A stretch of DNA of 64,000 nt from Diphasiastrum complanatum. Taxonomy: Eukaryota; Streptophyta; Lycopodiopsida; Lycopodiales; Lycopodiaceae. Shown here one piece after another: positions 56,111 through 64,000 of the stretch (its first letter is position 1; each line of letters begins with the position of its first letter). The position numbers were made by a program, and so were the translations under genes. The notes beneath the pieces were generated by a model, which did no database searches, had not been told where the DNA came from, and worked only from the letters and a program-made list of their open reading frames with translations. The stretch lies in assembly GCA_029204225.1 (NCBI GenBank), contig CM055098.1:7422246-7486245 (forward strand). The letters run 5' to 3'.

Positions 56111-57720
56111 GAGAAAATGTGGGTGTTCAATTTGTGCAGGCAATCATACCATGAATGAATGTCCAATGTTGAAACAACGAATGAAGAATACTATTTGTCA
56201 TCTGTGTAACTCTACGGGAGGAGGGGGGGACATGAAACAGCCTTTCGCTCATTTAATCCTTGGATTATCTAGCAAAGGTATGCTAAGCTTCAATATCAAG
56301 AACCTACATATTCAAAGGGTCTTGATGGAAAGCCTTTCAATTTTGCCCTTGGATTTTCAAAATGATTAGCTCTGCTAGCTCCAATAGGACAGAATGCTTC
56401 TCCTACTAATCTAATGGAACTAGAACCTTATCATGGTAATGAGCAATAGAACTATAGCAATGATCACGAGAGTGGCCCTTCAGAGCAGTATGCTACCGCG
56501 CAACAACAAGCAGCTAGACAATGGACCAGAGCACCACTTGGATGTTTTGCATGCGGAGAGAATCACAGAGTTGCTGAAAGTCCAAACAAAGGGAAGTTTA
56601 TATTATTCTGTAGAGAATGTGTCTATGGACACTGTTATAAAGAATATCCTACAAGACCCAAACCACCACCGGTTACTGCTCTAGAAAATATGATTACAAT
56701 CAAGAAAAGGCCAGTAGTTCAATCTGGACCAGTTGTACCTTTGATGGTTGTTACCAGAGCTTAGACATAGAAAGAAATTCTAGTACCTCCCGAATCTGCA
56801 CCAACTATAGATATACCTACTACATTAGGAGTGTATCTGAATCTAAAAGTAGAAAAGAAAAGATATCAAGATATGAGGCAGTGAATTAAACATTTGCAAA
56901 AGGATGAAGCCCAAGGACCCACTAAAGTAGCAACTGAAGTCCATTCTCTTTCTATGCCACAAGCAGATCCAAGAACATATGTTAATACATAGTTGCACCA
57001 TCATGAAAAACCCTTCAAGATGACAAAACCAAAAGCACCGCAAACATAAATGATCGTAAATATTATGTCTAGCAAGGTGAATATCACACTGGGACAATTT
57101 TTTAAGCTGGTGCCTAAAGCAAAAGAAGTATTAGTAGAAAGAGATGAAAATGGAACCACGAGTCCGTCAGAAGCCACCTTTTTGTGTCGGGTTTGAAGAA
57201 ACGAACGAAATACTCAATGTGGGAACTGCCTGGGAAAGTGAGTAGAAAAACATCACCTTGCCGATACAACATAAACAATTTGGTAAAGAAGTAGCTATGA
57301 TTGATGGATATTCTTTAACCTGATTTCAACTAAGCTATGTGCAAAATGGGGACTACTGCCACTTTTGCCATCAAGCTAGCTGATCAAACGACAGTCCATC
57401 CTAGAGGAATGGTTGAAGACATACCTGTCAAAATAGTTGGAGTGTAGTTTGTCATTACTTTTGAAGTAATGGACTTACCTGACGTGCCAAATGTATATCG
57501 AGTTTTATTGGGACGTCCATGGTTACAAGTTGTGCAAGTAATTCATAATTGGGACAGCGGCAAAATCACCTTTGAGAATCGTGAGCGTGCGGTCAAAGTA
57601 GATCTAATCACTTGGTCTATTAAGCCAATAGTTCAAAGAGGAGATGATGATTCATCAACAATGGATCATACCTGTGATCGACATATGAAGACTCTAGGAG
57701 TCCATTAAGACTCTCAAACT
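56111..57720 (+). pseudogene. Zinc knuckles and aspartic protease of the same element
   Basis: A knuckle CSICAGNHTMNEC (one residue shorter than CX2CX4HX4C) and a Cys pair (ICHLCNSTG) lie at 56110-56215, and a second degenerate knuckle CFACGENHRVAES near 56550. The protease C-terminal part lies at 57450-57640: FEVMDLPDVPNVYRVLLGRP and then VQVIHNWDSGKITF, the flap and LLGRPWL motif of plant Ty3 proteases. The active-site DTG region is obscured by stops near 57300-57400. Confidence 0.85.
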
Positions 57721-57982
57721 GACATTGTCAAGTGGAATCAAGCTCTTGCAACAGTGGATTGTATAGCAGGCTATATGTGTCAACGAGATAATCAATCCAA
57801 ATTGAGCAAAATTTTCTTACTTAATCGAACTTTGGATACGTCGATCACTTTTCCATTGAATATGATGAACCTAGCTTGGATATCAACTGATCCAATGCTA
57901 AATCTGATTCAAGATGATCTAATACATGTCAGTCATGCTTTGACTTACGATGGAAATGTAGAACAAGCAGATTCTCAATCAT
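57721..57982 (+). pseudogene. Unassigned frame at the pol deletion site
   Basis: The frame at 57754-58023 (MDCIAGYMCQRDNQSKL) has no RT, RNase H or integrase motif. These domains should occupy about 3 kb here and are absent, so most of pol is deleted. Confidence 0.4.
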
Positions 57983-58201
57983 ATGGATCCTACAAGATTT
58001 GGAGTTCGAGATATTTCGAATGAACCAACAATAAAGCCGCCAAAAACAGTCATATTCAATGAAGGAAAAGCTCCAGGACCAATGACAAAGAAACAAGCTA
58101 AGCAACACTATAATACGGTCCTGAAATGGGAAAAATCATCTCGAAAAGTTGATTCTAGAATGTACCACCTTTATTTAGTTCAGATTAAGGAGGAGTGTTG
58201 A
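57983..58201 (+). pseudogene. Polyprotein C-terminal tail
   Basis: The frame reads KAPGPMTKKQAKQHYNTVLK. GPMT(R/K)xxAK is the usual C-terminal tail of plant Ty3 polyproteins. It ends at a stop that overlaps the LTR start, which is the expected 3' position. Confidence 0.6.
58185..58195 (+). other. Polypurine tract
   Basis: TTAAGGAGGAG lies directly before the LTR start TGTTGAATTA at 58196. Confidence 0.75.
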
Positions 58202-59300
58202 ATTAGTCTCCTTCTTACTAATCGACTAATCGGTTTTAATTCTCATCCATTGTTTATCCAGTTCTGCGGATTTTTTCGTGTCTTTACACAGTCTATAGAT
58301 TTACAAATTTTTTACACAGTCTGCAAAAATACAGGGAGTTTGACAATAGTGTCGCATTTTTTGTCTGTCAGGAATCTCGTGTAAAAATGCAGTGTCGTCT
58401 TTTTCGCATTTTTTGCCTATCAGGATTTGTAAGTAAATATGCAGAGTCACATTTTTCGCTTTTTCCAAAGTGCCGAAAAAAGTTAAGAAAATGACTCTGG
58501 CAATGTGTGGTGTTATTCTAAATGAGTTTTAAGGACACTGTTGTATTTTTTGCAAAAAATCGACACTGTCGCATTTTTGCGACAGTGTCGCCTGTGGCTG
58601 TTTTGATTCATTTCTGCAGAAGTGACAGTTTGGTTCATTTATGCAAATAGACTATTTACAGCCAATTTCCACCGCTTATGCCATTGGACACCAGCCAACT
58701 GGCAATCGCAATTGATGACCTAATGGCTTAGTATATATATTTGTTCATATTCATACAGTTTCAACAAAAATGATCAAATAATCAAAGAGATCAAGTTCAT
58801 CAAGTATTGTAATTAGCTCTCTATCAAGCTTTCAAGCTTTAACTCTCTTAAGCATTCTAGCTCAGTCTTTTAGAGTTTTATTTTAGAGTTGTTATTGCAC
58901 TATTGCTTATCAGCAGAGCTGTTTATTATCAGACTTATTCTCAATTACTCAGAGACAGCTTAGATTGTGCGGTTTCTATCCACTATTGTTTTGCACTCAT
59001 TAGCATCTGATTTTGTTTTTTTGGATCAATACTATCTTCTTATTGCGTTCAGTATATGTCAGAATGCATGCATCTCTATATTGCTTTTGTAACTGATAGA
59101 AATTGTCTGAGAATTCAGTACTTCATGTTTGGCTACATAATCACTTAGTATCTAGCGCTTTCAAAGTTAGTTGCTAGAGATTGAACGTGATTTCCATCAC
59201 TACTGCTTTGTTCAATTTTTGATAGGTTTAGTCATGCATTGGAAGTAGGAAGTTTCCGCTGACATTATCCAACCTATTTTCGACAAATATTACGATAGCT
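58196..59300 (+). mobile_element. 3' LTR (right end approximate), unlike the 5' LTR at 54249
   Basis: It starts TGTTGAATTAGTCTCC. A TATA-like AGTATATATATTTG is near 58730. The U3 part contains several GTCGCATTTTT(T)G words and a perfect 13-bp-stem hairpin at 58561-58590. The first bases do not match those of the LTR at 54249, so the two ends of this element come from different families or the element is recombinant. The LTR end was not fixed. Confidence 0.5.
58561..58590. repeat. Perfect 13-bp hairpin in the LTR
   Basis: CGACACTGTCGCA and TGCGACAGTGTCG pair exactly with a loop of four T. The stem includes the repeated GTCGCA word of the U3. Confidence 0.9.
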
Positions 59301-59408
59301 AATTAGGTCATAGATCATAATGGATAGTGAGCTGGCATCCATCCAGTTTGTAATTCCTAAAAACTTACTTGTTGTAAGATTGGGGCAAGTCTTTAGCCTC
59401 AAGACCAA

Positions 59409-59912
59409 TGGAATGTCCATGACCAGTACAGAGGATTCAGTATACTCCTAGTCTTGGATACATGGTACTCAAGTAAATCAAGCTGTTAGTTATGCCAAGT
59501 CATACTGGATGTGACCCGAAAGTAACTAATATCCTTGTGAGGCCAACAAACTAAATGGAGTTAGACAATGTATGAGACAGTGTATGCATTTGTTATCAAT
59601 AGCAATTCTATAAATAGGTGGTCCATGCTTAGGACTCTATTCTAGGTGAATCTATTATAGAGAGCTTAGGGCTATGCATGGCTATGTGCCCAGGTTGTTT
59701 TTGGCTCTATATATTGAGGCCAAACTCGCCCTACTCCTCATTGTGATCATTGATTCATTGCCAGGGTTTCACTCTACATTCATGCTTTTTGTTGCTTGGG
59801 GTTGAAGCTTCTAGACTTGATTGGTTGCTTCTACTTGGTTGGGTGGTTGCTCCATATGTGTTTTCCATTGTGTTTTGTCTTGTAAGCAGGATCTTAGGGA
59901 GCTTCCCTTACA
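59409..59912 (+). mobile_element. LTR of a second family, plus orientation
   Basis: It begins TGGAATGTCCATGACC (the minus copy begins TGTTATGTCCATGACC) and ends ...TCCCTTACA before a PBS. TATAAATAG at 59609-59617 and TATATATTG near 59705 are TATA candidates. Its first 200 bp match 60990-61202 in reverse complement. Confidence 0.75.
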
Positions 59913-59913
59913 G

Positions 59914-59925
59914 TGCTATCAGAGC
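59914..59925 (+). other. Primer-binding site, initiator tRNA-Met type
   Basis: TGCTATCAGAGC differs from TGGTATCAGAGC by one base and follows the LTR end directly. Confidence 0.7.
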
Positions 59926-60229
59926 AAGTCGAAATTTTGGATTGGATCCATGGGAATTCTCTTCCAAGGTGGATAGCATGTGTGCAAGTGGGTGTACTAT
60001 CCCAATTTCAAATTGCATGTTGTTAAGATCCATTACTACTTGGGATTCTTTGTGGTTTTAGGGAGAATTGTTCTTGAAGGCCAATTTGTGATGCTTTTTT
60101 GGAGCTTTTTCTTGTGTAGATCAAATATTTGGTAGATCTGAATTTTCTAGCAAGTGTACTTTCGTTTTAGGGTTCATTAATGATGAAATTAATTATGCAT
60201 GCCAGAACTCTCCAATTATTTATGATTCT
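59926..60229 (+). other. Leader-like sequence after the PBS
   Basis: No gag ATG with a recognisable domain follows. The sequence passes into the inverted repeat arm at 60230. Confidence 0.4.
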
Positions 60230-60985
60230 AGGCTATGTTTTGGTCAAAATTGCTTGGTTTTTCATGCTTTTTGGCACAAAATAGATAGTAAGAACCAAAA
60301 TCCAGCAAGATAAGATCAATTAGATGGTTGTAATTCTGTAAATTGGTTTGCATGTGTTAGAGAAAGAGTTGTATGTCTTGAATTTCCACTTTATGGTGAT
60401 GAAAAAATCGAAAAATAGCCAAAAATCATCATTTTTGCTTGTTTTTTCATAAAGTTGGATAGTAGGTGGCTGTAAAACACCATGTAGAGCTTGTAAAGAG
60501 GGATCAAAGTCTTTTGAAGCTTTCCCTAAAGTTAGAACCAAGAATTCCAAGAATTGAACTTGTAGGAAGTCAAAAAAAAGTTCAAAAATAACCATTTTTG
60601 TGATTTTTGGGAGATGGATTTCTCCAAATCCATAAGGATATCATTATCAAATTAATTAAAACATGATAAGAATTCCTTTTTACCTTCCCAACAAGCTATT
60701 AGACCTGTGAACTGATGGCCGGTGGCTTATGCACCATCTCCATCAAGTTTGAAGCTATTTTGACTTCTACAAATCAAGAAATCTTCATTCTCAGCCTATA
60801 CTGCATCTCAGGATCACTATGAATTCCTCACAGAAGTCTAATTGATGGTTTAAGACTGTTGGCAGCATCAATTTTGAGCTTGGTGAGGTGTTTGCACATT
60901 TTTGGATCATTTGGTCTACAAAAAGTGTGCCCTACTACAGTTTTTTGGCAACTCTGATCTCGCACGTGTGAAGCCTAGGTGGTAG
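60230..60985. repeat. 750-bp inverted repeat, right arm
   Basis: Partner of 53475-54224. Here it lies between a plus-oriented LTR with PBS and a minus-oriented LTR fragment of the same family, so it probably belongs to that element's internal region. Confidence 0.88.
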
Positions 60986-60989
60986 GCTA

Positions 60990-61202
60990 ACGTAGAATTG
61001 CTATTGATAACTCTACACATGTATACACTGTCTCATACCTTGTCTGACTCCATTTAGCGTGTTCTGGGCCTCACAAAGATATTAGTTACTTTCGAGTCAC
61101 ATCCAGTATGACGTGGCATAACTAACAACTTGATTTACTTGAGTACCGTGTATCCAAGACTAGGAGTATACTGAATCCTATGTACTGGTCATGGACATAA
61201 CA
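60990..61202 (-). mobile_element. LTR fragment of the same family, minus orientation
   Basis: On the minus strand it starts TGTTATGTCCATGACC at 61202 and matches 59409-59620 (CAGTATACTCCTAGTCTTGG, TGGATGTGAC, GAAAGTAACTAATAT, then GAGACAGTGTAT). It is cut after about 210 bp at the inverted repeat arm. Confidence 0.82.
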
Positions 61203-61215
61203 CTCTTCCCTCCTT
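61203..61215 (-). other. Polypurine tract, minus strand
   Basis: On the minus strand AAGGAGGGAAGAG precedes the LTR start TGTTATG. It implies that the internal region of this element lies to the right, beyond 61215. Confidence 0.65.
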
Positions 61216-64000
61216 AAACTGTTAGAAACTCTCTAAACAGGAAAGAATAACATGAACAGTCCTTTTAGCTTTAGATATCAACCTAGAAAATCATTATCCT
61301 TAGTCTAACTTTCACATCAAACAAGTACTCAGAGATAATCCTATTTCCAAGTGATAATGTCTGCACTGAAGTACAACTCAGGTTTAAAAAAGTACACTAA
61401 GCGATAAATTTCCCAACTGGCTTATATTCACCATAAGTTAGTAACATCACCTTCATATAAAGCATTTACATAAAACATTGAGTGAGATAACCTAACTTAA
61501 GAGATCAAAGTTAAAGAAATAATAAAATAATTATAATTACAATCTGAAATTATCCACAACTCTGACAATTAAGTCATAAGCTTTCAAGTACAAATATCCT
61601 TAGAATCCAAATTCTAAGATATGATAATTCATTCAATTTGAATCTCTAAGAGAATCATTAAGATATAGAATGATTAAAACTCAACACTGAGTATCCCAAA
61701 TACTCTTTTGAGTTAAATGCTCATGTCATGCAAGAAAATAACATTCATTCATCTTAATAGACTTGTCTGTCTCCTATGATAACTGGAGATCCAATCAGAT
61801 GAATAATTGTACTGAAGCATCTGCAGACCATTAACTATAGTAGAATAACATCTAGATCAAGAATTAATCATCACACTTAAGAATCATTACAATTTCTTAT
61901 AATCCTCTAACAATAATTAAGTATCTATTTATGATTCGTCAACCATAAATATTTAGATTCATATGATTCGTCAATCATAATTTTCTAGAATCACAATCAT
62001 ACTTAATCATTTATAGGATATTGGAGTATATGTTCACACATAACTCAAGAAAAGTAAGAATCATTCCAAAATCTTTCCCAACAGGAAAATACTGGATTTT
62101 AGGAATACTCTCCAATCAGGATTCTTTAACTGAAATGCGAGATATTCAAGTTCTATAAACCACTGGTAATTAAAGACAGAAAGCATACCAAATGACAATC
62201 ATCTTCAACTACAAAAACTTTAGATTACAATCCAAAATCACATCTAGATATCCAAACTCGTGCTGAATATCAATTCAGTTGTTATTCTTGTATTCATTAT
62301 GATTCGTTATCCATTTGAGCTCTCTGGATACAATCACTAATGAGCTGAGTCCCTTCCTTAACTAAGGAATACTCTATTTCAAGAATACTGTATATCCAAT
62401 GCACATAATTTCAACTGATGAATCGAAATGATTCACTAATCATGTGTCTTACAAGCAATATAAATCAAAACCATCAGTTTTTGGTCAATCCACATCACAT
62501 TGATCATTTTACCAATTAACTTCATCCTGGAGTAATCAACTACTCAAGTTAATTGCCAATGATTCAAAAATCTCAAATGTCTAGGTGAAGAATTCAATTA
62601 TACTAGTATAACACCACATTTAGATCCTTACCCAAATCATTTATAAGTTAATCCATAAATCTTCTATACAAAGATTTGTTAACTCTGCAAGTATCTGTCA
62701 AAACAATACTTGATCATATGCTTATGTTTATCGACTAGGTTAAGTGCACCAGATAACCTTAGTAACTAGGATTACACAGTAGATTCATACAAGATCAATC
62801 ATGCACATATGAGAATAATCTCACTATGACCTAGTACATAAACACATTCTTATCGGTAGATTCCTCCAGAACCCATATATGTTACTCACATACCTCATTG
62901 AGATCTTGTAACTCAGCTACAAAATATTTTCTATTTCTCATGAGTAAATAACATATCTGAGAAATCTCTGAGACGAATAAAATTCACTCTCAGTAGTTTT
63001 CCAATCCCACTTACCTCTACTTACATAATTTCTCCACCTGGTTAACCCCTTTCTGATCCTAGCACTTAAACTAAGATTAGGTTGATCCAATATAGAACTC
63101 TCAGACTTAAATTCTGATCAAACTTACTCCTATTCCAATCAAAATGGAACTAGTAAACTTCCAACCACTGTACTACTAATAGATAATGATTCAAATATCA
63201 AACATGTTCTAGTTCCAAATTGTCCATACAATCCCTAGAGAATTTCTCTTATTCGAAAAGTTCCAATTAGGCATCTTACTTTGAATCTATCCAAAATTCC
63301 TTTCAAATCCAATCTCATTTATATATCCTAGCTAGTTCTCATCCAAAAGCTATGCAACCAACAGATTTAAAATTTTATCCCGCCACTTCACCACTCCTTT
63401 TAAAGAAATTATAAATTTCCATAAAAGTTAACTGGAATTTTTGATAGATGAAAATATCTAAATCCTAGAAAAGTCAGTAATGAGTGCTTCCACTAAAGGA
63501 TTCACTCTATTACACACAGGACTTCTCCTTCAAATATTTCCACTCTGAGTGATAGAAACTACTTTTCCATCGAAATCCATATGCAACAGAGATCTTCCAT
63601 GGTTTAAGAAATTGAAACATTTTAACCTTAGAATTTATCTGAATTCCAAGTCTATTCACACAAGTAGTAATTTATATGACATAACAGTCTTTCAGAAGAA
63701 TAACTTCATGCTAGAAAGAATTCATATAAATTAGTCTGATGTCTTATATTTGAGAAATTACTAAGAAGTAAAGGATTAATTAAGAAAGCGTGAAATAGAT
63801 TTGAGGGCCTCTGATTTTGTAAATAATGAGATACCACATTGGAATCTAGATTAAACCTCAAAATTTCTCAAAATACCCCACATTTTATCAAATGATTTTT
63901 TTTTTTCCATATCACGACTAGGTACTAAACACACCATTGATCATCAGATCTTTACAGTCCTAGAATTTCCTTTCCAAAATTACCGATGTCCCATACCATC
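61216..64000. other. AT-rich internal region without recognisable coding
   Basis: If the polypurine tract at 61203-61215 is real, this is the 3' internal part of a minus-strand element, but no RNase H or integrase motif could be found on either strand. A direct repeat of ATGATTCGTCAA(C/T)CATAA occurs at 61930-61990 and related words near 62298. All frames are short. Confidence 0.45.

Noticed and set aside
59750-60061. 103-codon plus-strand frame
   Set aside because: It spans the LTR end and the PBS, with no domain. Likely chance.

Overview
The window is intergenic, transposable-element-dominated DNA from a land plant with a large genome. The evidence is Ty1/copia and Ty3/gypsy LTR-retrotransposon remnants with plant-type primer-binding sites (initiator tRNA-Met and tRNA-Asp), Helitron termini of the plant type (short hairpin, then CTAG|T), plant-style GT-AG introns, and very long (AG/CT)n and (CA/TG)n microsatellites. 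I cannot tell angiosperm, gymnosperm or fern apart from this sequence. I see no intact conventional host gene and no functional RNA gene. Nearly every coding trace is broken by stops, frameshifts or truncation.

Layout. 1-3 kb: a (GA)n tract, a broken spliced ORF that may be a CACTA-type accessory gene, and a foldback element built on CACGCGTG palindromes. 3-7.5 kb: copia remnants on both strands, one apparently nested in another. 7.5-14 kb: tandem duplications, a 48-bp perfect (GT)n/(AC)n palindrome, a Helitron 3' terminus at 10748 and a 360-bp tandem repeat. 15.8-21.7 kb: the best-preserved element, a minus-strand Ty3/gypsy pol (RT, RNase H, integrase cut before its last catalytic residue), followed by two related 25-bp minisatellites and a long accessory ORF on the same strand. 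23-29.5 kb: a second Helitron 3' terminus, an 18-bp minisatellite, an inverted copy of the 360-bp repeat, and about 1.9 kb of higher-order satellite rich in CCACGTGG. 30-35.6 kb: a decayed plus-strand Ty3 gag-pol and a minus-strand copia with PBS and LTR. 35.6-38.5 kb: an unrecognised decayed minus-strand coding region and an array of about nine hairpin modules (period about 68-70 bp). 39.05-42.99 kb: a probable complete Helitron with 5' TC end, Rep fragment, hairpin and CTAG end. 43-46.3 kb: a 7-bp degenerate repeat, a decayed spliced gene of a rarely described family (Cys-pair knuckle plus LIIDGMD motif), and two symmetric palindromes. 46-53 kb: mostly featureless, with scattered gag pieces. 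53.4-61.2 kb: nested LTR elements, including an Athila/Tat-like gag-protease element with tRNA-Asp PBS, a 750-bp inverted repeat and an LTR family in both orientations. 61.2-64 kb: AT-rich, no recognisable coding.

The genes do not form a pathway. They are the debris of repeated insertion, nesting, internal deletion and tandem amplification. The items most worth pursuing are the hairpin-module array at 37.9-38.5 kb, the LIIDGMD-family gene at 43.7-45.8 kb, the pol-linked accessory ORF with its paired minisatellites at 15.8-19.6 kb, and the Helitron family with three termini on one strand.
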